DNA of 64,000 nucleotides from Candidatus Helarchaeota archaeon. Lineage in GTDB: Archaea > Asgardarchaeota > Lokiarchaeia > Helarchaeales > RDOG01. Of the stretch, positions 45,960 through 54,269 are shown piece by piece. Location of the stretch: positions 248,001 to 312,000 of the forward strand of contig JAHPZH010000004.1 in assembly GCA_019058315.1 (NCBI GenBank). The letters run 5' to 3'. How positions within the stretch are numbered: position 1 is the first letter of the stretch; each line of letters opens with the position of its first letter. Below the pieces are notes generated by a model. The model worked only from the letters and a program-made list of their open reading frames with translations, was not told the DNA's origin and searched no databases. The translations under genes and the position numbers were made by a program.

Positions 45960-46148
45960 ATGACTGAAAGTAAAAAAGATATTTTGGTAAGATTAATAGA
46001 TATCGAATTCGAATTAAACGCTACTAAAAAAATAGTTAAGAACTTAGAAAAAAAGATTGATGGATTAGTCGAATTATTGAAAAAATTCATAATAGTTAGT
46101 GAATCATTCCAAGCTTGTAAGGAATCTCTAGCAGAATTCGAATTTTGA
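45960..46148 (+). CDS. Small coiled-coil protein
   Basis: 62 residues from ATG 45960, which follows the preceding stop codon (TGA 45956-45958) by one base; an earlier in-frame ATG at 45936 would overlap that gene. Heptad-like hydrophobic spacing (ILVRLIDIEFELNATKKIVKNLEKKIDGLVELLKKF) predicts one long coiled coil. Probably an oligomerising partner of the upstream protein. Confidence 0.5.
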   Translation: MTESKKDILVRLIDIEFELNATKKIVKNLEKKIDGLVELLKKFIIVSESFQACKESLAEFEF

Positions 46149-46326
46149 AATGATTTAATTTCTTTTATCAGATTTCAATTGTCCAGGATTATTTATTTTA
46201 AAAATAGGTAATAATAATTATTAACTCACACAAAATCTAGAGAGATTTTGAATTAAAATATAGGAGATAGAAAAGATTAAACCTTCAAATACATATCTAT
46301 TAGATATAAAAGAATACTTAAACGAT

Positions 46327-47007
46327 ATGGTAATAATTTTTCCTAATAATAAACTTCATAATGCCAATCTAAAAATTTTAAATTCATTTTTAGAAGTGAA
46401 AAATCGTAAGAAACCCTTTAATTGTCAAAAATGTGGATTTTGTTGTTATTTTGATCCAAAAAGGGAATCAAAAGCCGGAATTACACTTCTTAAGGATGAA
46501 TATAAATTCTTTAGGAAATTAGCTGAAAAAGAGCAAATTGATATAAGATTAGATCATCGTGAGAGAGGATTCTTTTCATATTCATCTATTGATGAACCTC
46601 AATATTGTTTTTTATTTGATAAACAAAATAAGCTTTGTAAAATTTATGATAAGCGACCATTATATTGTAAACATTATCCATTATATCTTATGGATTCAAA
46701 TCCAATATTTGATAAAATTAGGATAAATCAGTCTATAATTTTTTCTTATATTCTTATTAATACAGTTTATTCTTGTAGAGAAATTAATCGTTTGTATGGA
46801 AAAAGCACAAAAATGAATTTATTTGAACTATATCTAACTTTAGATTTCTATTTCCCATCAACACTTCTAAATGATTTAAGAAAATTAGCAAAAATATATG
46901 AAAATGAATATTCAGATTTAAATGTAAAAGTAATTCTAAATTTTGAAGACTATATTGAGATTATATATAAAAATTACGTTGGAAATAAACCAGAATGGGA
47001 AATTTGA
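46327..47007 (+). CDS. YkgJ-family cysteine-cluster protein
   Basis: 226 residues. The family cluster is complete: FNCQKCGFCCYFDP near residue 35 and CKIYDKRPLYCKHYPLY near 100, with a further Cys near 150. These proteins chelate zinc or an iron-sulfur cluster and have unknown catalytic roles. No neighbours explain it, and its place in the island may mean it was acquired or left behind by insertion. Confidence 0.75.
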   Translation: MVIIFPNNKLHNANLKILNSFLEVKNRKKPFNCQKCGFCCYFDPKRESKAGITLLKDEYKFFRKLAEKEQIDIRLDHRERGFFSYSSIDEPQYCFLFDKQNKLCKIYDKRPLYCKHYPLYLMDSNPIFDKIRINQSIIFSYILINTVYSCREINRLYGKSTKMNLFELYLTLDFYFPSTLLNDLRKLAKIYENEYSDLNVKVILNFEDYIEIIYKNYVGNKPEWEI

Positions 47008-47035
47008 ATAAATTTTTTCCCTCATTCAATATCAT

Positions 47036-47248
47036 TTATTTCTTCTCCCAAAAATAAAACTCGATAGCATCTCCCAGACTTTTAATCTTATTCTCAATCA
47101 AATCCTTTAACTCGGTAAGAAAATTTCTTAATTCAAAATTCTCATCAGTAATTTTTTTGCAAAAATCAACAATCTGATTATTTTTAACCCTTCTCCTGAC
47201 AAACTCTTCAAACGATAATTTCTTTTCATTTTCATCCATGTCGAACAA
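47036..47248 (-). CDS. Small helical protein, unknown
   Basis: 70 residues, charged, predicted helical throughout (FEEFVRRRVKNNQIVDFCKK, then a second helix to the C-terminus). No family recognised. M4 is an alternative start. It lies upstream-facing toward the repeat-containing gap at 47.25-47.85k. Confidence 0.4.
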   Translation of the reverse strand: MFDMDENEKKLSFEEFVRRRVKNNQIVDFCKKITDENFELRNFLTELKDLIENKIKSLGDAIEFYFWEKK

Positions 47249-47849
47249 CTCTTAATTATTGAGGGAAATCAAAAGTTTGACCAAATCGGGAACACTAAAG
47301 TTCTTGATAGACAAATTTACTTAACAAATGAAAATATTAAGCAACCTAATAAAGTTTGTGGAGTATCTGATAAGTAATAAGTGGAGAATCAGAGTATCTC
47401 AAAAGTATCAGAGAGTTAGAGTATTGTGAAAGTAAAACGGTAAATTTTAAAAAGAAGATTTTCTTGTTTTCTAATATATTATCTGGTTTATATAAAAACC
47501 CGACAATATATTAGTAAATCCCCAAACCACCGTTGGATCCTCAGATATTGAATTATTGAATTTCCCCTGTCACTTTTCAAAGTTAAAATTTCAAAATATG
47601 TTTCAGGACATCACAAATTTTAATTCTCAAAAACCCTAATATCATCAGATTAATTGCAAAAATTGGATATACAAACTTAATTTCATTATTTTAATTTCTC
47701 GGTTTAATTAAATCATTTTTTTTAGTTATAATAAGTATTTAATTATTTAAATAAGAATAATATCAAACAATAAATAGGTAAAATCAAAATTTTTTTTTGT
47801 CATTAATGTAAATAATAACTATTGTAATTTTTGGGAATTTGGTGAGATT
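47249..47849. other. Gap between modules, with repeats
   Basis: 601 bases. Contains four short GAGTATC-like repeats at about 47361-47430 and the palindromic element at 47471-47514. Otherwise AT-rich with no credible gene. The TTG start of the TGT-like gene is at its right end. Confidence 0.5.
47471..47514. repeat. 44-bp palindromic element, copy 1
   Basis: CTAATATATTATCTGG and CCCGACAATATATTAG form arms complementary at 14 of 16 positions around a 12-base centre containing TATATAAA. A related sequence (34 of 44 identical, no gaps) lies at 62753-62796. It may be an operator, an origin iteron or an attachment-related site. Confidence 0.55.
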
Positions 47850-49187
47850 TTGTCGAAACGATTATCATTGGAAGTAAAATCGATTAATGATTTGAAAATT
47901 CTTGATAAATACCCTCAATACTGGAAGGATATTACATCATTTTTAGTAATTAGCTCAAAAACCCTATCAATAAAAGATAAACAAGGTCTAATAAAAAGAT
48001 TAAAACAAATTAACATACCAATTCATGTTGAATCTTATTCTTGGTGGTTCACACATCCAAGAACTAAACAGAAATTATCAGATCCCGATAATAACCCAAA
48101 TTTTGAAAAAAACCCAAATTTATTATTTGCTATTCAAAATATCTCTGAAGATTTAATCTTAGAAGGATGGGAATCAACAATTCTCCATGATAAAAATTTT
48201 GATTGTATTGATAATTGGATAGGATATCAACGAAACTTGAATAAAAATTTTAGAAAAAAACAACAATCCCTAAATAAAATAAAATCTTTACGCTCAAGAT
48301 TAGTTAAAAAAGATGATGCGTGTGCTGAACTTGAGTCATTTTCCCTTCCATATATTCCAATTATCGATATTTCAGGTCATAAAGAAGAAGTAACAAATGC
48401 TATAAATGCAAATATTGAAATTATTAAATATTTCAATAATAAAAATACTCAAACATTTAAGAAGCAAGTGTGCCCATCAATAGTAATTAATTTTAAAGCA
48501 ATTGAATGTAAAAGTCTAGAAAAATTGGTAAATTTGATTAAAGATAATTTTGAAATGTGCTGGATTTGGTTCGTTGATATAGACGATAGAAAACTTCCAG
48601 AAATTGATATAAGAAAATTATGGAAATATATCAGATATCTAAATAGAGGGAGTAAAAAAATCTTTAGACTAAGATTGGGAGGATTTTTATCCCATAGATT
48701 CTTAAAAAATGAATTTCCATCAATTTGTTCTTTCATAGATGGTTGGGGTGCTTATAATTTTACACCAAATTATTATCAAGATGAAGAAGATATAACTTAT
48801 TATGGAAGAAAGAGACATGTTTTCTCCCCACAATTAGGAAGATTTGTTTCAGGCAATACTTTAAGTAAAGAGTTAGAGCAGAAAAAATGTAATTTCAAAT
48901 GTGATTGTTTTGCTTGTAAAAAACTAATTGCGGAATCAAAATTAACAATTCCAGAGATGGAGTATAAAAGAAATGAAGCTAGAAAAGAAGAGAAAAGATT
49001 GAACATAGAGTCAGTTGGTGTATCCCAAAATAAGCAATCAGAATTTTTAAGACTTCATGGTATGATATGTTTTTATAATTTATTAAAAATTAGTGATAAA
49101 GAATTCAGTAATCTTGAAAAAAAGTGGGTCAATCCAGGATTAAAAAAATGGAAAATCATAGAAAAAGAAATGAGTAGAGGTGATTAG
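47850..49187 (+). CDS. TGT/DpdA-superfamily-like base-exchange protein (divergent)
   Basis: 445 residues. The C-terminal half follows tRNA-guanine transglycosylase order: FRLRLGGF (about 272-279), SFIDGWGAYNF (294-304, the place of the catalytic-Asp strand), GRKRHVFSPQLGRFVSG, and the zinc site CDCFAC (Cys 351, 353, 356) with His403 in RLHGMICFYNLL. TGT proteins swap guanine for 7-deazaguanine in tRNA; DpdA relatives do so in DNA. The Cys3-His spacing is longer than in TGT, and the aspartate pair cannot be assigned surely. The start is TTG. It overlaps the next gene by 8 bases, forming a three-gene operon with a PIN-like nuclease. Confidence 0.55.
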   Translation: MSKRLSLEVKSINDLKILDKYPQYWKDITSFLVISSKTLSIKDKQGLIKRLKQINIPIHVESYSWWFTHPRTKQKLSDPDNNPNFEKNPNLLFAIQNISEDLILEGWESTILHDKNFDCIDNWIGYQRNLNKNFRKKQQSLNKIKSLRSRLVKKDDACAELESFSLPYIPIIDISGHKEEVTNAINANIEIIKYFNNKNTQTFKKQVCPSIVINFKAIECKSLEKLVNLIKDNFEMCWIWFVDIDDRKLPEIDIRKLWKYIRYLNRGSKKIFRLRLGGFLSHRFLKNEFPSICSFIDGWGAYNFTPNYYQDEEDITYYGRKRHVFSPQLGRFVSGNTLSKELEQKKCNFKCDCFACKKLIAESKLTIPEMEYKRNEARKEEKRLNIESVGVSQNKQSEFLRLHGMICFYNLLKISDKEFSNLEKKWVNPGLKKWKIIEKEMSRGD

Positions 49188-50223
49188 AATTAATCAATTA
49201 ATAGAAGAAAGTGAAGAAGATTTTAACGAAGATAATTATGATTTATTATTGATATTATTAAATAGTCTTTATCCAAAAACTATTCTAAAGACTCGTTTAA
49301 TGAAATTAAGTTGGTTTTTTTTTGAACTTGGAAATCTACCAAAGATATTAAATTTAGAAAATTACTCAATGGACTTTGAACCTCATTTACTTGGTGGAAG
49401 CGATTATGCTATTGATAATAATCTATCTATTATGGAAAATGATGGATTAATAGAAACAACACAGAGAGTATCAAACCAAGCAAATGATTATGAAGTAATT
49501 TCAATTAGAAAAGATAAACATGATGAAATTTCAGAAAATATAAAACAATATTGGATTGATAAAGAAGCAGATAAATTTATTAATTTAAATGATTTTAAAA
49601 ATTCCCTTGATATTTTTAATTCATTATTTAAAGATGATAATAGCCTGATTGGATTTTTATATAGATTAGATCCTGAAAGAACCAAGAACTCAATTATTAT
49701 TTCAAAAGTAAAGAAAATCATGACACCTGAAAAATTTAAGGATTGCATTTACAATATATTTCAAAATTTACGACCAATTTTTTCATTAACTTTGTTTTAT
49801 TCAAGAAAACAAGCGAATTCAGTAGTAAGAATTTTAAATAACGAAGAAAAAATCATTGAAATTAATACAGAATGGTTATATAATTTATCTGAAGCTTTGG
49901 TAAACCATTATTTAAAGAATGAAAATGAAATAATGAATAGAATAATAAGTAAACTAGCTGGTCAGATATCATTAAAATGTCGAACAGGAGGGTACGAACA
50001 ACTTGAGAAATATTTTGTTATTATTGAAGGATTATGGAGGTATAATTTATCGTCAGATATCCCAGTTGAATTCTTAAGACAAATAACCGTTAATCTTTTG
50101 TTTAATATTGAAAATAAACAATTATTAGAAACAGAGATTATAAATTTACAACAATTATTCAAAAAGCATGATCTTGAAATTACACCAAAAATTGACCTCT
50201 TTAAAACTTATTTACAGGTTTAG
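49180..50223 (+). CDS. Protein with YwgA/Panacea-like N-terminal domain
   Basis: 347 residues, starting at GTG inside the preceding gene. Residues about 22-95 (LLNSLYPKTILKTRLMKLSWFFFELG, then YSMDFEPHLLGGSDYAIDNNLSIMENDGLIE) match the pattern of YwgA and SocA/Panacea domains: KTRLxKL, an aromatic run, then a glycine turn and a winged-helix-like end. The remaining 250 residues are helical with no assignment. Panacea domains neutralise toxins in toxin-antitoxin systems, so this may control the PIN-like protein encoded 3 bases downstream. Confidence 0.5.
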   Translation: MIRINQLIEESEEDFNEDNYDLLLILLNSLYPKTILKTRLMKLSWFFFELGNLPKILNLENYSMDFEPHLLGGSDYAIDNNLSIMENDGLIETTQRVSNQANDYEVISIRKDKHDEISENIKQYWIDKEADKFINLNDFKNSLDIFNSLFKDDNSLIGFLYRLDPERTKNSIIISKVKKIMTPEKFKDCIYNIFQNLRPIFSLTLFYSRKQANSVVRILNNEEKIIEINTEWLYNLSEALVNHYLKNENEIMNRIISKLAGQISLKCRTGGYEQLEKYFVIIEGLWRYNLSSDIPVEFLRQITVNLLFNIENKQLLETEIINLQQLFKKHDLEITPKIDLFKTYLQV

Positions 50224-50226
50224 AAT

Positions 50227-51102
50227 TTGGATGAACGCACAAAAAGTATAAATTCATTAATTATTGACTCAGACGCCATTATCAATCTTTTTTTTGGGAC
50301 AGAAAACGCACGAAAAGACATAAAAACCATCATTAAAGATAGTGAGAATGTTTTCATCACCACTTACACAATAGGTGAGTTAAAAAGAGTCATCTTAAGT
50401 ACTTTAATAAATATTCATTATACAATCCAAAATTGGATCATTAAGGAGAAATGGGAAGATTTTAATAAAAAATTATTAATCCAGAGAAGTAGAGATATTT
50501 TTCTAAAACTATATGGAGGAAGCGAACGGAAAACTTTACGATTAAAAGAATTTTATATGTCGATATTTCTCGATTTCTTATCAGATACTTTTGATTTACC
50601 AATAAGAGATTCTAGAACTGTATTTTTAAAAAGATTAGAGAACTATATCGAGAATTTTGATGTTCTATTTATTAATGATGATTTTGAAAAAAGGAATAGT
50701 TCAATGAATTGTAATTGGCTAAATTATAAAATTCAAATAGAAAATAAGGAATTAAAATTTTATAAAAAGGGCTTTGGATGTTTAAAATTAAAATGTAATA
50801 CATTAAATGAGATATTGAAGTATTTTACATCAAATAAGGAAAGATTGCTAAAGGTTTATAAAATAAAAAATTTTAAACCAATTCCGAATTGGTATCCTAA
50901 TTTCAAAATGTTATTTAATTTATTTTTAAACAAGATGTTGGATAAAAGCTATAAAAGATTATCTTATAAATGTAAATCGTTAGGAGACTTAATTCTAATT
51001 ATCGACACTAATGAAAATGAAACTATCCTTACTTCAAATAATCGAGATTTTCAAGCTACAACTCATATTCTTGGAATCAATTTAATAATTTTTAAAAGAT
51101 GA
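50227..51102 (+). CDS. PIN-like nuclease
   Basis: 291 residues from TTG 50227 (no ATG is in frame nearby). PIN acidic residues are visible: IIDSDAIINLF (Asp 14 and 16), YTIGELKRV (Glu about 54), and near the C-terminus DLILIIDTN then ILTSNNRDFQ, the usual TxNxxDF ending. A long insert (about 75-240) separates the halves. PIN domains cut RNA, often tRNA, as toxins or in RNA decay. Last gene of the TGT-like operon, 3 bases after the Panacea-like gene. Confidence 0.6.
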   Translation: MDERTKSINSLIIDSDAIINLFFGTENARKDIKTIIKDSENVFITTYTIGELKRVILSTLINIHYTIQNWIIKEKWEDFNKKLLIQRSRDIFLKLYGGSERKTLRLKEFYMSIFLDFLSDTFDLPIRDSRTVFLKRLENYIENFDVLFINDDFEKRNSSMNCNWLNYKIQIENKELKFYKKGFGCLKLKCNTLNEILKYFTSNKERLLKVYKIKNFKPIPNWYPNFKMLFNLFLNKMLDKSYKRLSYKCKSLGDLILIIDTNENETILTSNNRDFQATTHILGINLIIFKR

Positions 51103-51251
51103 TTGTTAATTTTAAAAATTAAATTTTATCGGCTTTTTCTAAACCCTAGATTCTCTAAAAGCTATTAGACTTGAAAAGGTATTAAGTTTAGCTCAGCTAA
51201 CCTGAAAGGTTCAAATTATTGTATGGTCGAATGTTTATAACCCAAAAATAA

Positions 51252-51686
51252 TTATTGTTGCTGGGGAATTGATTTCAAAAAAATAGCCAAATTTTCTAAA
51301 AAATTTCCAAGATAAGCAGGATTATAAAGCAATTCTTTAACTTCTTGTGCAATTTTGGGTTTATCTTTCTCTTTATCGGTAACTCCTATTGTAAAAAACT
51401 TTAAACCCCTTAAAGTATCAATCCCGACCTTTTTATAATCAAACCTTTCTTCTGCTGTAACTTCTGTTATCTTTCCCCTCTTAATCATTGCTTTGAATTT
51501 CTTTGGTTTCTCCTTTTTGACTTTCTTTATCGGTTTTTTCTTTGGTACAACTTCATCTTTTTTAATAACTTCCTCATAAGCTTTTATTTTAGTTTCAACA
51601 TGGGTTTCTACACTTTTTTTAATGTAATCTTCTGTTGATTCCGGTTCTTCTTCCTTATCCTCAAAAAAATCCCAATCATCAGGCAC
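51252..51686 (-). CDS. Hypothetical lysine-rich protein
   Basis: 144 residues. The first 45 residues are acidic and helical, residues 45-75 are a lysine/proline linker (VVPKKKPIKKVKKEKPKKF), and the end is helical and hydrophobic (LLYNPAYLGNFLENLAIFLKSI). No family recognised. It overlaps the preceding 105-residue gene by 8 bases, so the two are translationally coupled. Confidence 0.5.
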   Translation of the reverse strand: MPDDWDFFEDKEEEPESTEDYIKKSVETHVETKIKAYEEVIKKDEVVPKKKPIKKVKKEKPKKFKAMIKRGKITEVTAEERFDYKKVGIDTLRGLKFFTIGVTDKEKDKPKIAQEVKELLYNPAYLGNFLENLAIFLKSIPQQQ

Positions 51687-51996
51687 TTTTATAACGCCCC
51701 ACTATATCTTTAAAGAATTGTTTATCTTCCGTACTTAAAATTAAAGCCCCTTTATTCTTTTGAAAAAAATCCATGAAATATTTAATATCTTCTTTTTTCC
51801 ATTTCTCATTTTCTTTTGTTTTGGTTTCAATCTTTTTTATATCATTGCCTAGCCCTTCCAACTCCATAAGCAACGATTTGTCATTGATATCTGCTATCAT
51901 AGTAACTTTCTCAAAATCAATCCCATTCCTTTTTAGCAATCTACGGGTTTTATTCTTTAAGACTTTATTTTCGGGATATTTTATTACAACCTTCAA
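51679..51996 (-). CDS. Hypothetical 105-residue protein, first gene of a coupled pair
   Basis: Alpha/beta protein with basic N-terminus (VVIKYPENKVLKNKTRRLLKRNG) and charged helices. No family recognised. It is preceded by the TTTCCGTATAT box (69 bases upstream) and by three GATAC-type palindromes, so it is probably tightly repressed. It may encode the repressor, but no helix-turn-helix is obvious. Confidence 0.5.
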   Translation of the reverse strand: MKVVIKYPENKVLKNKTRRLLKRNGIDFEKVTMIADINDKSLLMELEGLGNDIKKIETKTKENEKWKKEDIKYFMDFFQKNKGALILSTEDKQFFKDIVGRYKSA

Positions 51997-52026
51997 ATTC
52001 TAACTTCCTAAAAGTTAATTAATTAT

Positions 52027-52144
52027 GATACTTAGTGTCAAATCAAGATTTAAAGCTTTCGGAAATATACGGAAACCCACAAATCCAACACTTCCCCAAT
52101 AAACTAATTGATACTAAGTGTCAAACCAAACGATACAAAGTATC
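52027..52144. promoter_or_regulatory. Three GATAC-N3-GTRTC operator-like palindromes
   Basis: GATACTTAGTGTC (52027-52039), GATACTAAGTGTC (52110-52122) and GATACAAAGTATC (52132-52144) are 13-base sites; the third is perfect apart from its 3-base centre. They lie between divergent genes at 51996 and 52253 and flank the minus-strand promoter box, the first covering its expected transcription start. Confidence 0.65.
52065..52075 (-). promoter_or_regulatory. Island promoter box TTTCCGTATAT, middle copy
   Basis: On the minus strand TTTCCGTATAT followed by TTCCG. Same box as at 45220 and 62723. It lies within the palindrome array and points at the 51996 gene. Confidence 0.5.
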
Positions 52145-52252
52145 AACACAAAATTACAAGTTCAAAAATTTGAATGATTTCTATATTAAGGTTTAAATCT
52201 AATTAAGATTTAAAATAAAATATTTAATCAATAAAATAAAAGAGGGTGTTAA

Positions 52253-53383
52253 ATGAATAAAACAGCACTTTTTAAAATTCTAGATAATTTAAAAACTAAA
52301 TTAGATAGCTTCTCCAAGAAGTATGATGAGACGCTTAAGAAAAACTATGAAAACTTAAGTAAACTCAGCGATATTCTTTGGGAGATCCACGAAGCTTCTA
52401 GCTATTCTTGGATTGGACATCAATCTGAAGCATACCACCTAATTGGTAATGAATTTACGATCCCTCCCCCTAGTGAGGGATTTGATATAATGTCTGGACA
52501 TCCAAGATCAGTAAATTGGAAAAGAATACCATATATTGGTATTCAACAATGGATTGAGAATAAAACAGGGTTAAATATCTCAACTATTAGAAAACAAATA
52601 ATCGAAATAATGAATGAAACCCAACAAATACAAGAAGAAATTATTACCGATTTATCTATTTTGAAAGAGTTAAACCAATATAAAACTGAAATAGCGACTT
52701 TAGACGAAATAAATAATATGAAATGGGGTGTTCCAGAATCTTATCTTGTTAAGCAAAAAAGACCAAGTAATTTTTTTACAAGAGATATGCAAGCACTTAA
52801 TCTAGGGATGAGAACTCCTCCACATATAGAATACCTAGTCAATGTGGAATCAAGTCAAACAAAAATTTATTCAATTCGAAATTTTATAAAATTAGCAAAT
52901 AGATTAATAACACAGATTAAAATTAGAGAGGATTTAGAAATCAAGGTTCAACCTACGGATTTAGAAACTTATTATAATCTTATCGAGGAGACTAAAGAAA
53001 ATTTCAGAGCCACAATCATAAAAGAACCAATTAATGAATCTGATGTTCAAGATTATTATGAAAGCTTTTTGAAATCCAATAAATTTGATTTTAACCGCGA
53101 AAAAGATCAAGTCCTTTTTTCTGAGAAATTATTTGTTCCCGACTTCACAAGTGATGAATTTAAAATGGCAATCGAAGTTAAGTTCGTAAAAGATAACAAA
53201 ACTAAATCTGTTGTTATTGAAGGAATGAGTGCAGACTTGAAACCTTACTCTAAAAAGTGGGACAAAATCCTATACATTGTATATGATAAGGGTGGTAATA
53301 TTAACGATGGTAGGAAATTTACAAAAGATTTTAACGAAGAAACAGACGAATTAAGGACAGTATGTTTAGTAATTAAACATTAA
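52253..53383 (+). CDS. PD-(D/E)XK nuclease-domain protein
   Basis: 376 residues. Residues 1-45 and 115-150 are coiled-coil-like; the middle (about 75-100) contains a conserved-looking PPPSEGFDIMSGHPRSVNW. The C-terminal nuclease core has YYESFLKSNKFDF, then VPDFTSDEF and AIEVKFVKDN (Asp 297, Glu 308, Lys 310), then WDKILYIVYD, a complete PD-(D/E)XK order. It resembles restriction or defence nucleases of unknown specificity. A small membrane protein gene follows after 16 bases. Divergent from the 51.7k gene, sharing the palindrome array. Confidence 0.68.
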   Translation: MNKTALFKILDNLKTKLDSFSKKYDETLKKNYENLSKLSDILWEIHEASSYSWIGHQSEAYHLIGNEFTIPPPSEGFDIMSGHPRSVNWKRIPYIGIQQWIENKTGLNISTIRKQIIEIMNETQQIQEEIITDLSILKELNQYKTEIATLDEINNMKWGVPESYLVKQKRPSNFFTRDMQALNLGMRTPPHIEYLVNVESSQTKIYSIRNFIKLANRLITQIKIREDLEIKVQPTDLETYYNLIEETKENFRATIIKEPINESDVQDYYESFLKSNKFDFNREKDQVLFSEKLFVPDFTSDEFKMAIEVKFVKDNKTKSVVIEGMSADLKPYSKKWDKILYIVYDKGGNINDGRKFTKDFNEETDELRTVCLVIKH

Positions 53384-53399
53384 ATAGGAGAAACTATAT

Positions 53400-53978
53400 T
53401 TGGAAACACATAGCAAATATCTGTTATCATTTATTATAGTTCTTATTACTATAATCATTATAATATCATTAACCTTCTTCTCAACTTTTATCCTAATATC
53501 TGATCGGGAATGTGGTGTTACTATAAATGGAATCTCAATAATTAACATTGACAAAAAAATATTCCTATTTAATATAATTTCTCCTATTTCATCGCTTTTA
53601 ATAGCAATCATTTTACCTTTCTTTATCTTAAAATATCAGACCGAAAGAGAAAATAATGATAAAAAACAACTTGCAAATTTCATTTTTAACCAAGAAAAAC
53701 AATCAATAAATAATATGATTAAAGAATTTCATCCTTTATATGAAAGACATATCTTAAAACATACACCTACAACTATTTCGGTTGAATCAAAATTCCAAGA
53801 AGCTAAATTTAGCATTTCTCGTTGGAATATTTTAATATCTAAAGGATTATTTATCTATTTATCAAAAAAAGATACGCTTTTCAACATATATCAAAAAATC
53901 GAGGATTTCAATGTATCCACACCATTGAAAAAACTGAATAAAATAAACGACATTAAGATTGAATTTGATAAATTATGA
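53400..53978 (+). CDS. Two-helix membrane protein paired with the nuclease gene
   Basis: 192 residues from TTG 53400, with AGGAGAAAC upstream as ribosome-binding site. Two membrane helices (about 8-33 and 57-77) precede a charged cytoplasmic helical region of 115 residues. No family recognised. Sixteen bases after the PD-(D/E)XK gene, so co-transcribed; a membrane effector or anchor for a defence unit is possible. Confidence 0.55.
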   Translation: METHSKYLLSFIIVLITIIIIISLTFFSTFILISDRECGVTINGISIINIDKKIFLFNIISPISSLLIAIILPFFILKYQTERENNDKKQLANFIFNQEKQSINNMIKEFHPLYERHILKHTPTTISVESKFQEAKFSISRWNILISKGLFIYLSKKDTLFNIYQKIEDFNVSTPLKKLNKINDIKIEFDKL

Positions 53979-54269
53979 AATTTATTCTATAACTTTTTTT
54001 GAATACTTTTGAATAATAGTATGGTAAAAAAGTCTGAAATAGTTGAAAATAAGCCAATTTCTCTAAAAAACTTATCTTCTTACTCGTAAGCTTCCAAATT
54101 TCGTATTTTGGCGATTTTTCCAATAGAAATAAGGGGGTTTTTGAGAAAATTTACTTAAAAAAAATAAACTAAATACAGGAAAGAAAAAGTAAAATCAAAA
54201 AAGAAAAAACTTAAAATTAGTGATAGGTTTATTCAAAATTCTTATCTTGAAAACAAGATTAACTCTAAA

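Noticed and set aside
47328-47429. 33-codon frame with SNKWRIRVSQKYQR, resembling WLRIRVSQYHSR of the second recombinase
   Set aside because: Short, ends in a different context, and DNA similarity is weak; a recombinase remnant is possible but not supportable.
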